Positions 16,586-26,593 are shown, numbered from the stretch's first letter. The stretch: 64,000 bases of DNA from Blautia_A aquisgranensis (GCF_040096615.1 NZ_JBBMEJ010000004.1:1-64000), one strand, 5' to 3'. The notes: generated by a model not told the origin, from the letters alone. A program made the numbers and translations.

Positions 16586-17383
16586 TTACGAACACTTCTG
16601 ACTCCACACTGCCCCGGAAACCGGCACCGCCAGGACGATATTCCTGGCACCGCTCCATTCATATGAACACGTGACGAGCGTCAAAACCTTATCGTATATA
16701 CACTTCAGGTAATCATCTCCGGTTTCGAACACTTCCCTCCGCTTGGCTACTTTTAGGTACTCTTGCACGGCCACCACATCTGGAAGTTTCTGCTGGAACG
16801 GGAACAGATTCCGGTCTGCTTTCAGTACCGTGACAATCTTATACTCCTGAATGCCGTCCTCTGTCTGAAGATAAGCAAAACGATGGGCGTTATAATAATC
16901 TTCCCCTGCATATAAGTCCAGGTTTCCGAACATCGCCCCGCTGTTCATGTTGTGACCGTAAATGATGAGATTCCTGCTTTCGGACACTTTACAGTCTGCC
17001 TGTAAAAACAGGCTTCCGTTGATGTCATATTCCTTTTTGTAATTCCGTTTCAGGTAAAACTCCCCATTCTCCTGTTCGGACTGAAGCACCGGGTAATCAA
17101 TCCCGGTATCCGGTATGGTCAGCCATCCCTGCACATCCGGGTATTGTTCCTGGAGAGAAACAAGGTCTACCGCAGCCACCGGGCATTTTCTCCCAGCTGG
17201 TTGCTCTTTCTTTTCAGATCCTGAGGCTCCCGGAGCTTCCGGCTCCGGGAAATTCCCTTTCAGCTCTGCCACCAGCTTTTTGTTCTCCATTGGGAGATAT
17301 ACCATATGGTAAAGCAGGAACCCGGCACTTAAGAAAAGTGCTGCAAGGCATACCGTTTGAAAAAGTTTTTTCGCGATTTTCAT
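16586..17383 (-). CDS. Class B sortase
   Basis: A 265-residue membrane-anchored transpeptidase. One N-terminal membrane helix lies at residues about 7-30, followed by a linker and the sortase domain. The catalytic residues are visible: H144 in IYGHNM, C239 in TLVTCSYEW, and R247 in SGARNIV. It probably attaches the nearby adhesin, with its NPKTGD sorting signal, to the cell wall. The start overlaps the cyclotransferase stop by four bases (ATGA). Its 3' end is echoed by decayed copies downstream. The name srtB is not given because class B-like sortases on mobile elements form a separate group. Confidence 0.93.
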   Translation of the reverse strand: MKIAKKLFQTVCLAALFLSAGFLLYHMVYLPMENKKLVAELKGNFPEPEAPGASGSEKKEQPAGRKCPVAAVDLVSLQEQYPDVQGWLTIPDTGIDYPVLQSEQENGEFYLKRNYKKEYDINGSLFLQADCKVSESRNLIIYGHNMNSGAMFGNLDLYAGEDYYNAHRFAYLQTEDGIQEYKIVTVLKADRNLFPFQQKLPDVVAVQEYLKVAKRREVFETGDDYLKCIYDKVLTLVTCSYEWSGARNIVLAVPVSGAVWSQKCS

Positions 17384-17874
17384 CGTTCCTGTCCGGCTTT
17401 CCTCTGCTTCTTTGGCTGGCTTTTCTGCGTCTGTCCCGGCACAGGCGGTTTTCTGGCTGCTTTCAGGATCGGCTCTGTCGGAATCTGGTTCTGTCTGCAG
17501 CCCTTTAAGATTCCGGTCAGGTACGACCGTCCGGGCGGATTAAAGTTCTGCATGTAATCTTTTGTCATGATATAGACAATGGCTTTGATCTCTCTTCCGC
17601 CTTTATTCTTGACGGTGATTTCCTGTTTGTCGTAAAAATCAGGATAGCCTTCATAAAGATCCAGGCTCTTTTCGCAGTCCCCGGTCAGTGACCAGAGGAC
17701 GCCGTCCACATGGCTTCCCTCTTCCGGGAAGATGGTGGCAAGACCGCTTCCTGCGGCTGCAAAGGTCAGCCGATACCCCTCCAGGCGGACGGTTTCTACC
17801 ATCTCCGCCTTTGGGCACCGATATGCCATCTGGTCCAGATCCATGTTGCTTCCATACGCAAAATATAATTGTTT
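17380..17874 (-). CDS. Gamma-glutamylcyclotransferase-like (AIG2/GGCT) protein
   Basis: Member of the GGCT fold family. The signature YFAYGSNMD is at residues about 4-12, and the catalytic glutamate is likely the E in LDLYEGYP near residue 81. Related enzymes release 5-oxoproline from gamma-glutamyl compounds. The C-terminal 35 residues are a basic, Pro- and Gln-rich tail not usual for the core family. The start is unclear. CTG 17874 has AAGGGGG eight bases upstream and gives the family length, while GTG 17919 would add 15 residues read out of frame from the adhesin end. Its partner is probably the amidoligase at 24294. Confidence 0.8.
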   Translation of the reverse strand, partial: KQLYFAYGSNMDLDQMAYRCPKAEMVETVRLEGYRLTFAAAGSGLATIFPEEGSHVDGVLWSLTGDCEKSLDLYEGYPDFYDKQEITVKNKGGREIKAIVYIMTKDYMQNFNPPGRSYLTGILKGCRQNQIPTEPILKAARKPPVPGQTQKSQPKKQRKAGQER

Positions 17875-17878
17875 CAGC

Positions 17879-20800
17879 CTATCTGCCCCCTTTTTTCTTC
17901 TTTCTTCTGGATGCCACACCCATGCCGATCAGACCGCCTGTGGAAAGGATTAGGCACAGGGCCGGAAACCAGAGGTTGGTGTCATCGCCTGTTTTCGGGT
18001 TACTTACAGACGGGGTGTCCTCCGGCAGCTTCTCGTTCGTCACTTTCTGGATGACTTCAATCACTGGGGTTTTGTCATCTACATAAGTAAATGTCACTTC
18101 ATGCTTGGTCTCATCCATCTGATATCCTTCCGGTGCTTTGGTCTCAACCAGATAATAAATGGCTGCCTTATCAAATTTGCCATCCTTATAAGTTCCGATT
18201 GCAAGCAGTCCGCTGGTTGCATGACCGTTTTCATCAGTGGTCAGGGTTTCTACCACTTTGCCATCGGCATCCCTCAATTCAAATTCCGCACCTTTCAGTG
18301 CAGCTCCGGTATCCTTGTCCGTTTTCTCAATGATCAGACGTCCCTTTGCGGTATCATCTTTCATGGCTACCTTCTGGATCTCTGCGGTGTCTGCCACCTC
18401 GAAGGTGATCTCTTCCGAAACGACATAACCGTTTGGAGCCTGCTCTTCTTTCAGGGTGTATTTACCGATTGGAAGTTTTTCGATGTAATGCGGCTCTTTA
18501 CCGGAAGTCCAGGTTTCTACGATATTGCCATTTTCATCTGTGATGGTCAGTTTGGCTCCTTCGATCTCATTATCTCCGGTAATATCCGTTTTGCTGATCT
18601 CCACTTTGGTCACATCATCTTCCATTACCTGTTTCTGGATCTCTACAGTATTCTCCACGGTGAATGTGATGCTTTCCGCAGTGGCATATCCATCGGCCGG
18701 CTTGGTTTCTGTCAGGGTGTACGATTTTCCTACAACCAGTTCTTTGATGATGTGCGGCTCCTTGGTGGATGTCCATTCCTCAACAACAGCCCCGTTTTCA
18801 TCCGTCAGCTGTAATCTGGCTCCCGGCAGTTCCTCGCCTGTGGTCAGATCGGTTTTGGAAAGTTCCACGGTTGTCGGCTCATCTTCAAATACGAACTCAT
18901 AGGACACTTCTGCTTCTTTGTCTCCCTGGTACTCAAAAACAAATTCCTGTTCTTCTCCGGTGGTGACAAATCCATCCGGTGCATACAGCTCCTTCACATA
19001 ATAGGTTCCGTCAATCGGCAGGTCTGCAATAAAGGAAATCTTTCCATCTACATCTGTTGTTTTTAACTCGATCAGGGTGTCTGCTTCCATCAGCACCTTT
19101 CCAGATGCGGACAGGATGTCGTTCCTAGTGTACAATCCAAAGATGCCGCCTTTTAATACACGGTCGGTATCCTTTTCTTTCTTCAGGACGTTCACTTTCA
19201 CCTTCTGGCGGTTGTTCTGCCAGTCCTCATCGTATACGACAACCGGGGTATCCTGATCGCGGTAGGAAAGATCTACATATCGTGGTTCTTCATCCAGGAT
19301 ATAACCATATGCTGTGCCTACCTCTTTGACATAATATTTTCCAACCGGAAGGTCAGATACTTCTGCAACACCGTTTGCATCGGTAGTTACAGTTGCTACC
19401 AGTTCGTCCTTGGAATAATAGTCCGGGCTTACGCCATCAGCTGCTTTGATATCTTCGGCAGCACGGATTTCGAAGGTAACGTCTGTCAGGCTTCCTGTAA
19501 TGTACTCAAAGAAATGTTCCACAACACCTTTGACGTTATCCAGCAGGGTGATCTTATCGAGGAATTCGCCCTTCTTGTTTACGATCAGCAGTGCTTTCGG
19601 TACATGGTCCTGCATTTCCACTTTCTGTATTTCTGCGGTATCCTCGATGGTGAATTTCACATCCGTAGTCTTTAAATAACCATGCGGTGCAAGGGATTCA
19701 CGGAGGATATAGGTTTTTCCAACAGTCAGATATTTGATCACATGAGGCTCATCCTTTACGGAAGTCCAGCTGTCGATCACGTTTCCATCCTCATCCAGAA
19801 CAGAAAGGGATGCTCCGTTCAACTCCACGCCTGTGGTCAGATCGGATTTTGTCACCTCGATGGTCGTCGGCTGGTTCTTCTTAATCGATTTCAGTTTAAT
19901 GGTCTGGATGTCTTGTCCCTGATAGGTGGCATCAAATTCCAGTACCTCATCAGAGGATACAAAACCGTCCGGTGCGGAAATCTCTTTTACATAATAAGTT
20001 CCAAGCGGCAGGTCCAGGGTAAAGTGTGCCTGTCCTTTTTCATCGCTTGTGATCTCCTGTAATAAGGTATCTGCTTTCACGATGACCTTGTTGCCTGATT
20101 TGATTTCCTTCTTATTGTAAAGTCCAAATACAGCTCCGGCTACCACGCTTCCGGTTTCTGCGTCCTGTTTTTCCACGGTGATGCTTACTTTCTGGCGTTC
20201 ATTTTTAAATGTCACTTCTTCGTCTACGACCGGGGTATCCTGTCCGGCATAGGTAAAGGTTACCTCTTCCCCTTTGGCATTCCAGGTGTAGCCTTCCGGT
20301 GCTTTTTTCTCTTCTACCCGGTATGTTCCGAGCGGAAGATTCTCGATTACGGCACTTCCGGTTTCATCAGTTGTCACCGTTGCCACCAGTGTGTCTTTGG
20401 CATATTCCAGATAACGGTTGCCGTTCTCATCTTTCTGATGGTCTGCGGTATAGATATCTTCTGCGGCATAAACCTCAAACACGGCTCCTGCAAGGTTGGT
20501 TTCCTCATAGGTGAAATCCTTGTCAAAACCTTTGACTACTTCTCCTTCCTTGTGGATGGTCAGTCTGCCTTTTGCCGGGTGGTTCTCGAATTCCACCTCG
20601 ATGATCAGGTCACCGCTGACCGGATCTTCCTGGTATGCGGTATCGCTGTCTACCTTGATTTCCACGGTATTGGCACTGTGGGTGTATCCATCCGGTGCAG
20701 TCACTTCTTCGATGCGGTAATTTCCACAAGCCAGATTCTGTGGCAGGATCAGGTATCCATTCTCATCCGTAAAATAAGATTTATGTACCGTAGTAGATGG

Positions 20801-23800
20801 GTAGGTGGTCACCTGTTCCACATATTTCTTATTATCCAGATTGTATACTTTAAACTCGGTATTCGGAACCAGGACAGATTTCTTTGTCTCGTCATCTTTT
20901 TTGACGATCTTTAATTTTGCTTCAAACTCTTCGTCCAGAAGCACACGCCATACCTGCGGCTGATCCGGATTGTTTTCCGAGATCACAACCTTAAAGTCAT
21001 CGACTGGTTTGAAGTTGTGCGGTGTGGTGGTCTCCCTTACAATGTAGGTTCCGTATGCAAGCGGAATGGAGCATGCATATCCACGCTCATCCGTGAACAT
21101 TTCTGTCTGTCCGTCTGCGGTCAGCACGACCGGAGTAGCAGATGCAAAGTCATAGGAACCGTCCTTATTTTTCTTCAGGCTGCTCTCCAGATATGCACTG
21201 AATCCCACACCTTTTAACAGATCGGCATCGGTCTTACCATTGTTGGCTGCTTTAATGACCTGGAACGGCTGTTTGATCACATCTTCCAGAGAAGTTGCGG
21301 TACGTTCTACCGTCTGAACCAGATCTCCCTCGTCATTACACTCCAGATCATGTTCTTCCGTGTCTGCCAGATATCCGACAGGCGGAGTCAGTTCTTTAAC
21401 GTAATACTTTCCGAGATAGAGGTCTGCGACTTCTGCATTTCCCTCTGTATCCGTAGTCAGGGTTGCAATCTGTGTTCCTGCCGGGTAAAGAACACCTGTC
21501 TGTCCATCTGGATGTACGATATCTTCACGGGCATACAATCCGTAAACAGCACCCTCAAGTGTTGCATCTCCCTGTGCGGTCTTTCCGGTTTCGGAATCCT
21601 CTTTTACCAGTTTGATCTTCGCATTGATCCGCTCATTCTGGAACGTATGGTTGAAAGAAACCGTTGCCTCTTTGTCTGTTGTGTACTGGAAGGTAAAGGA
21701 GTACACATCCTCGCCGTTTCTCACATATCCAGCTGGTGCACCCAGCTCTTTCATGTAGTAGCTGTTGGCGATTGGCAGGTCTGCCTGATATACGGCTTTT
21801 CCGTCTGTTCCGGTCACTGCTTTCTCAATGAGAGTATCTTTCTTGACCACAATGGTTCCGTCCGCTGCTTTGATGTCATTTCCGGCATACAGACCATAAG
21901 TGCCGCCCGGAAGATATTTTCTGGTTTCTTTATCCTGTTTGTATACACTCACGCTTGCTTTCTGGCGGTCATTTTTGAATGTCACGCTTCCCATGACCTT
22001 TTCCACATTACTTCCGGCATAGGAAAGGGTGATCTCCTGGCTTTCACCAGTGCATACCAGATTTTGTGGTGCCTGCATTTCTTTTACCACATATTTCCCC
22101 AGATATAGCTTATCCAGTGTGGCACTTCCGTCATCCCCGGTGGTGAGTCCGGCTTTAACCAGTGCATCTTTTTTGTAGATGATTGTTCCGTCTGCGGATA
22201 CAATTTCCTCTGCAGCATAAACGTTGTAAACCGCGCCTTTTTGTTTCTGCTCTGTATAAACAAAGGAAACACCATCATCGGTCACCTTTGCTCCGGTCAG
22301 GACTTCGCCTAATTTGTAAACGGTCAGGCTTGCCATCTGCTCTGCATCGGTAACGGTCTGTTTTACGGTATCCCCGATGACCAGTTTCACATCGTAGGCT
22401 TTGGTATCCAGCAGATATCCGTTTGGTACGGAGATCTCTTTCAGGTATACGGTATCCTGTGTTTTGGTGATCGTAACGCTGGAAGCTCCGTTGGCATCTG
22501 TGGCCGGCATCTTTGTGATCAGGTTCTTTCCATCCTTGTCACTATAAACGCCATAAACTGCACCTGCGATGGCTTTGTTGCTCTTACGGTCTTTCTTTAC
22601 GATCTCCAGAGTTGCCTGTTTTACCCATGATACTTTAAAATCTACATATTTCTCATCGGTCACACCCTCGCCAAATACCAGGGCAAGGTCCTGTGTCTCG
22701 CTTCCGGTTGTGATCTTATAAGCGGAATAATCTTTGATGATGCTTCCCTTCATGGTGACAGACCATTCCCCTTTGACATTCACTGCCTGTGTCAGCGGTG
22801 CAGATAAGTAGAATTTGGTACCGCCGCAGATCTCCACGGATGCACCTGCACTGCTTGTTTTTCCCGTTGTCACATTATGCAGTTTGACACCGGACGGCAG
22901 CTTCATGGTGATGGTCTGCAGTTCGGATGCCTTGAAGGTGATCTCTTCTGTTCTCTGGCTGTTGCCGCTGATATATGCGGTAACATTTGCATTGGAGAAA
23001 CTCATGTCCACTTCCGGTATCTCCGGCTGGCTCATGCAATAATTGTAGAGTTCCATTGCCAGAGCCTGTCCGGTTGCATTCGTACCGGAAAAAGCGTCAC
23101 TACTGTTATTGGCATAAGACGCAGCCAGATGGACAATGATAAACTGTTTTCCAGCGGAAAAATCAGGATGTTTCTCTGAGAAAAATCCATTTTCGCCGGA
23201 TGCTTTTGTGCCGTAGTAGCATACTTTTGCCAGTGCTTTGCTGTCACCCAGTTTGGTGATCTTATAGACACCATCCCCAGGTCCTGCCTTGGACGGCTGC
23301 ACACAGTAGGCAGTTGCAGACACGTTTCCAAATTTTACGGTATATTTATAAGTTACATAGGAACCCAGACCGTAGTCTGCATAATAGTATGCAGCCCCTC
23401 TTGTCACATCTACGTCCTGTGTTGCTCTTGTACTGGTATTGACTGCTGTGAATGAAACGGTTTCCCCATCTTCCATTGCCATCAGGTCAATATCCTGTTC
23501 CCCTGCCTGCTCCAGAACATCGCTGAGTGTCAGCCCGGATTCTTCATCGGTTGTATTTTCCGTTTCGGATTCCTCTAATGCAGCATCAAACTCGGATTCG
23601 GAAAGTCCGTCCTGAAATTTGGGTTCTGTTTCTTCCGGTTCTTCTGTTTCAGATTCAGCTGTCTCCGGCTCAACAATTTCTGTCTCTACAGGCACTGTCT
23701 CAGTTTCTTCCTGCGAGGCAGCTTCCTCATCATCAGAACCTGTATCCTCTTCGGTAACTGCCTGTTCTGTCTGCGGTTCACTCTGAGCTGCTGTCACAGG

Positions 23801-24208
23801 CTCTTTTACGATCAGGTTTCTCCCAATCTGATAAACCGGGTGGTTCTGGTTGACTGGCTCCACATAATAAACGGCATGGTAAGTGTCTGCATGGCTGGTG
23901 CTGAAGTTCTCCCCGGCGTCATTCTCTGCTTTCTGGAATGTCACTTTGACTTTGCTTTCGTCCTTGATTTCCAAATTTGTAAAATCCGTGGAAACATCAA
24001 AGTCCTGTCCGACTTCCAGCTCCAGATCGGTGGCTTTTACCACTTCATTTTCATCCAGCTGATCCTTTACGGATTCATACGCTGGCGGTTCCGCCGCTTT
24101 CGGCTCTTCCAAAGCATACACCGTCAGCGGTGAAATGACCGTGGATAAGATGGTGACTGCCGCCATCACCCCTGAAAGGATTCGCCTGAATCGATATTTA
24201 CTCTTCAT
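17879..24208 (-). CDS. Giant Cna-B/SpaA repeat surface adhesin with thioester-like head and sortase signal
   Basis: About 2,109 residues. The signal peptide is at residues 1-32 (ending TVYALEE). A Glu/Thr-rich stretch lies at about 140-225. A globular head at about 255-420 has AYCVQP and IIVHLAASY segments resembling thioester domains that bond covalently to host targets. At least 14 SpaA/Cna-B repeats of 80-130 residues follow, each opening with a beta strand such as IVKKD and closing with YYVKE-type Glu that forms isopeptide bonds. The C-terminus is NPKTGD, a hydrophobic helix and RRKKKK, a sortase signal. ATG 24208 has GAGGTAG upstream. The sortase gene follows two genes later. Confidence 0.92.
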   Translation of the reverse strand: MKSKYRFRRILSGVMAAVTILSTVISPLTVYALEEPKAAEPPAYESVKDQLDENEVVKATDLELEVGQDFDVSTDFTNLEIKDESKVKVTFQKAENDAGENFSTSHADTYHAVYYVEPVNQNHPVYQIGRNLIVKEPVTAAQSEPQTEQAVTEEDTGSDDEEAASQEETETVPVETEIVEPETAESETEEPEETEPKFQDGLSESEFDAALEESETENTTDEESGLTLSDVLEQAGEQDIDLMAMEDGETVSFTAVNTSTRATQDVDVTRGAAYYYADYGLGSYVTYKYTVKFGNVSATAYCVQPSKAGPGDGVYKITKLGDSKALAKVCYYGTKASGENGFFSEKHPDFSAGKQFIIVHLAASYANNSSDAFSGTNATGQALAMELYNYCMSQPEIPEVDMSFSNANVTAYISGNSQRTEEITFKASELQTITMKLPSGVKLHNVTTGKTSSAGASVEICGGTKFYLSAPLTQAVNVKGEWSVTMKGSIIKDYSAYKITTGSETQDLALVFGEGVTDEKYVDFKVSWVKQATLEIVKKDRKSNKAIAGAVYGVYSDKDGKNLITKMPATDANGASSVTITKTQDTVYLKEISVPNGYLLDTKAYDVKLVIGDTVKQTVTDAEQMASLTVYKLGEVLTGAKVTDDGVSFVYTEQKQKGAVYNVYAAEEIVSADGTIIYKKDALVKAGLTTGDDGSATLDKLYLGKYVVKEMQAPQNLVCTGESQEITLSYAGSNVEKVMGSVTFKNDRQKASVSVYKQDKETRKYLPGGTYGLYAGNDIKAADGTIVVKKDTLIEKAVTGTDGKAVYQADLPIANSYYMKELGAPAGYVRNGEDVYSFTFQYTTDKEATVSFNHTFQNERINAKIKLVKEDSETGKTAQGDATLEGAVYGLYAREDIVHPDGQTGVLYPAGTQIATLTTDTEGNAEVADLYLGKYYVKELTPPVGYLADTEEHDLECNDEGDLVQTVERTATSLEDVIKQPFQVIKAANNGKTDADLLKGVGFSAYLESSLKKNKDGSYDFASATPVVLTADGQTEMFTDERGYACSIPLAYGTYIVRETTTPHNFKPVDDFKVVISENNPDQPQVWRVLLDEEFEAKLKIVKKDDETKKSVLVPNTEFKVYNLDNKKYVEQVTTYPSTTVHKSYFTDENGYLILPQNLACGNYRIEEVTAPDGYTHSANTVEIKVDSDTAYQEDPVSGDLIIEVEFENHPAKGRLTIHKEGEVVKGFDKDFTYEETNLAGAVFEVYAAEDIYTADHQKDENGNRYLEYAKDTLVATVTTDETGSAVIENLPLGTYRVEEKKAPEGYTWNAKGEEVTFTYAGQDTPVVDEEVTFKNERQKVSITVEKQDAETGSVVAGAVFGLYNKKEIKSGNKVIVKADTLLQEITSDEKGQAHFTLDLPLGTYYVKEISAPDGFVSSDEVLEFDATYQGQDIQTIKLKSIKKNQPTTIEVTKSDLTTGVELNGASLSVLDEDGNVIDSWTSVKDEPHVIKYLTVGKTYILRESLAPHGYLKTTDVKFTIEDTAEIQKVEMQDHVPKALLIVNKKGEFLDKITLLDNVKGVVEHFFEYITGSLTDVTFEIRAAEDIKAADGVSPDYYSKDELVATVTTDANGVAEVSDLPVGKYYVKEVGTAYGYILDEEPRYVDLSYRDQDTPVVVYDEDWQNNRQKVKVNVLKKEKDTDRVLKGGIFGLYTRNDILSASGKVLMEADTLIELKTTDVDGKISFIADLPIDGTYYVKELYAPDGFVTTGEEQEFVFEYQGDKEAEVSYEFVFEDEPTTVELSKTDLTTGEELPGARLQLTDENGAVVEEWTSTKEPHIIKELVVGKSYTLTETKPADGYATAESITFTVENTVEIQKQVMEDDVTKVEISKTDITGDNEIEGAKLTITDENGNIVETWTSGKEPHYIEKLPIGKYTLKEEQAPNGYVVSEEITFEVADTAEIQKVAMKDDTAKGRLIIEKTDKDTGAALKGAEFELRDADGKVVETLTTDENGHATSGLLAIGTYKDGKFDKAAIYYLVETKAPEGYQMDETKHEVTFTYVDDKTPVIEVIQKVTNEKLPEDTPSVSNPKTGDDTNLWFPALCLILSTGGLIGMGVASRRKKKKGGR

Positions 24209-24293
24209 GTTTTCTACCTCTTTCTTCTTTTTCTTCATTTTGCATAAGAACAGCCGGATGTTTCCACCCGGCCTGTCTGTTCTCATTATTCTG

Positions 24294-25253
24294 TTATCTC
24301 GCATCATCTGTCCGTCTTGGATTCTGCAGACAGGCATAGGTACTTTTGTCATACCGCCATGCCTTATCCCCGTCCAGATTGGCAAGCAGATGCTTCCGCA
24401 CATTTTTGTATTCGTCCCCGATCAATCCGAGGCGGAGCAGAAAGGTGCGGAACGTAAATGCCGGGTTATCCCCGATCTCCGTCTTTTTTGCATGGGTACA
24501 AGATTGGTTGATCGCCTGTGCGGATATGGCAAGTGCCAGTGTGATATTCGACCGGACTTTTCCTGCATGGAGGGTGCTTTCAAAACAACGCCATTCCAGT
24601 GTTCCCTTGGAAAAAACAGCATGTAGGTTTAAGGCATAATACCTTGTCCAGTTGTAATGCTCGGAGCTTCCGTCATTTCCCTCATACCATGCCCTTTTGA
24701 ATTTTTCCATCGTGATGGTGCTGTTTGGCATCCGGCGGATCTTCTCCAATACCATAGGACGGACTTTCTGGCAATACTCATCTTCCCTTCTCGTCTGTAC
24801 ATTTAAGGCTTTGAACAGAATATCCTCTTTGCAGTACATGATCGTCAGTGCATTTTTCAGACTCCTTGGTGTATGATTGGATGCGTCCACATGGACATGC
24901 ATGCCACAGGATGAATTGACAAAAGCACCTGCGTTTTTGACACACCGCACCACTTCCTGGAGTTTCCCCATTTCCGAATATTCCAATTTCGGGGATACCA
25001 TTTCTGTCGAATAATCTCCATCGGCATCTATTACAGTACCATTTGCCAGCCTTTCACAGTCGATACTGCTGTCTCTTGAAAATTTCCACGTTTTTCCATC
25101 TGAATCTTTTACACACCAGGAATCGTAAGAACGGATATGATATGGCTCTGTTCCGAACATTCTTCCAATCGCAACAGCCGCATCATAGCGGCTGATACCT
25201 GTCATCTCAATCTCTGTACCAAAATACTGGTCTTTTAGGTCGATCTGCTTCAC
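24294..25253 (-). CDS. Amidoligase family protein
   Basis: A 319-residue COOH-NH2 ligase of the amidoligase family related to glutamine synthetase. Motifs seen are FGTEIEMTG (residues about 11-19), CGMHVHVDASNH (about 115-126) and LEWRCFESTLHAGKVRSN near 220, in the expected order. The family is thought to form amide bonds on small molecules, peptides or proteins. Its substrate is unknown. Family knowledge links it with GGCT-like proteins in Firmicutes operons, and a GGCT gene lies beyond the adhesin here. It overlaps the C5-methyltransferase gene by four bases, so it is co-translated with it. Confidence 0.88.
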   Translation of the reverse strand: MKQIDLKDQYFGTEIEMTGISRYDAAVAIGRMFGTEPYHIRSYDSWCVKDSDGKTWKFSRDSSIDCERLANGTVIDADGDYSTEMVSPKLEYSEMGKLQEVVRCVKNAGAFVNSSCGMHVHVDASNHTPRSLKNALTIMYCKEDILFKALNVQTRREDEYCQKVRPMVLEKIRRMPNSTITMEKFKRAWYEGNDGSSEHYNWTRYYALNLHAVFSKGTLEWRCFESTLHAGKVRSNITLALAISAQAINQSCTHAKKTEIGDNPAFTFRTFLLRLGLIGDEYKNVRKHLLANLDGDKAWRYDKSTYACLQNPRRTDDAR

Positions 25254-26593
25254 CCACCCTTCGCTTCTGGAACAGGTGAGCCGCTTTGGATCTCTTCATC
25301 TACTGCTTTCAAATTTCTGCCTATTGCTTCAATGACATTGACAGTGACACCATTACCGGCCTGCTTGTAAAGCTGGTTATCCGATGTTTCTTTTTCCATC
25401 TTGGAAATCTGACCATCCCGATATCCCTGCAGCCGCAGACACTCCCTTGGCGTCAGCCTGCGGATTCTGCCGTGGTAAATCACTCCATGACGGTCAGTTG
25501 CCGTAATGGTGAACATTGGCTCTTCCGGTTCTTTCATCCTTCTTCCATTCTGGCGGACTTTTTCCTTGGCCGGTGTCAGCACTGCCCTTGGCGGTTCTTC
25601 CACCAGCACCCCGGAACTTTCGCCTCTGTGGTTATGGATGCTGGAATCCTGTCTGGTATTCAGACATCTTGCAACGTCTGTCACCAGCGGCGGAGGGGAG
25701 ATATCTACAAAATGCAGTGTTCCCTGCTGGTTTCCGGTCGTCAGGGTATGGGCGATCTCATGCCCGACTCTCCCCCTGCGACTGTTGATTCCCGGATATC
25801 CGAGATCGATGCTGTCCCCCTCGTAGGCCATCTTGTATCCTTTTCGGGTGTTTTCCTTGATTGGGATACCAACTTCGTATAATCCGGTCTTGCCGCCCAT
25901 ACCACCAGCCCCGCTGGTCAGCGTGCAGCTCAGTCCTTCTTCTGCGTAGACTCTTTCTCCCTGTTTGCCAGCATGGACTTGTATAAGAGCTGTTCCATTT
26001 GCTTTTGGGAAAGGTAATATTTTTCCGGCACATCTTCCATCAAGATATCCGACAATATACACCCGCTTCCTTGACTGGGGGACTCCGAAATCCTTGCTGT
26101 TAAGCACTTTCCATTCGACATGATACCCCAGTTCAGATAGCGTACTGAGGATGGTGTGAAACGTCTGCCCTTTGTCATGCGAAAGCAGACCGGGTACGTT
26201 TTCAAGGAGAAAATACGCAGGTCGTTTGTCTGCAACCAGTCTGGCAACTTCAAAGAAAAGGGTTCCTCTTGCATCGGCAAATCCTTCCCTTCGTCCAGCG
26301 ATTGAGAATGCCTGGCAAGGAAATCCCGCACATAAAAGATCAAAGTCCGGCATTCGTTCTGTTTCAATATTTCTTGCGTCATTGCAGAACCACTCTCCTT
26401 CCGTATCAAACAGCACCCGGTAGTTGTGGTCTGCATATGCATCTGCTTCACAGTGTCCGACACAGGTGAAGCCCCCTGCCCTGTGCAGCCCTTCTCGGAA
26501 TCCTCCGATTCCACTGAACAGGTCAAAAAATCGAATTGTTCCGGCTATCAGCCTCCCTTCGCTGCGAAAAAAACAGTGCAGATTTCTCTGCAC
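25250..26593 (-). CDS. C5-cytosine DNA methyltransferase
   Basis: Methylates C5 of cytosine in DNA with SAM. Residues are numbered from GTG 26593. Motif I FDLFSGIGG is at 23-31, the catalytic PC at 92-93 (AGFPCQAFS), ENVPG in motif VI follows, then QSRKRVYIVGY in motif VIII and QAGNGVTVNVIEAIG near the end. A target recognition region with long loops lies between. All motifs are present, so it looks active. The start is uncertain. GTG 26593 falls inside a terminator-like hairpin, and GGGAGG lies near 26550 with no ATG, GTG or TTG after it. The amidoligase gene overlaps its end. Confidence 0.93.
   Translation of the reverse strand: MQRNLHCFFRSEGRLIAGTIRFFDLFSGIGGFREGLHRAGGFTCVGHCEADAYADHNYRVLFDTEGEWFCNDARNIETERMPDFDLLCAGFPCQAFSIAGRREGFADARGTLFFEVARLVADKRPAYFLLENVPGLLSHDKGQTFHTILSTLSELGYHVEWKVLNSKDFGVPQSRKRVYIVGYLDGRCAGKILPFPKANGTALIQVHAGKQGERVYAEEGLSCTLTSGAGGMGGKTGLYEVGIPIKENTRKGYKMAYEGDSIDLGYPGINSRRGRVGHEIAHTLTTGNQQGTLHFVDISPPPLVTDVARCLNTRQDSSIHNHRGESSGVLVEEPPRAVLTPAKEKVRQNGRRMKEPEEPMFTITATDRHGVIYHGRIRRLTPRECLRLQGYRDGQISKMEKETSDNQLYKQAGNGVTVNVIEAIGRNLKAVDEEIQSGSPVPEAKGG

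Noticed and set aside
16223..16727. CRISPR-like array of GAACACTT repeats
   Set aside because: The common motif is only eight bases, spacing varies from 58 to 75, and it continues into the sortase coding sequence; no cas genes are near.
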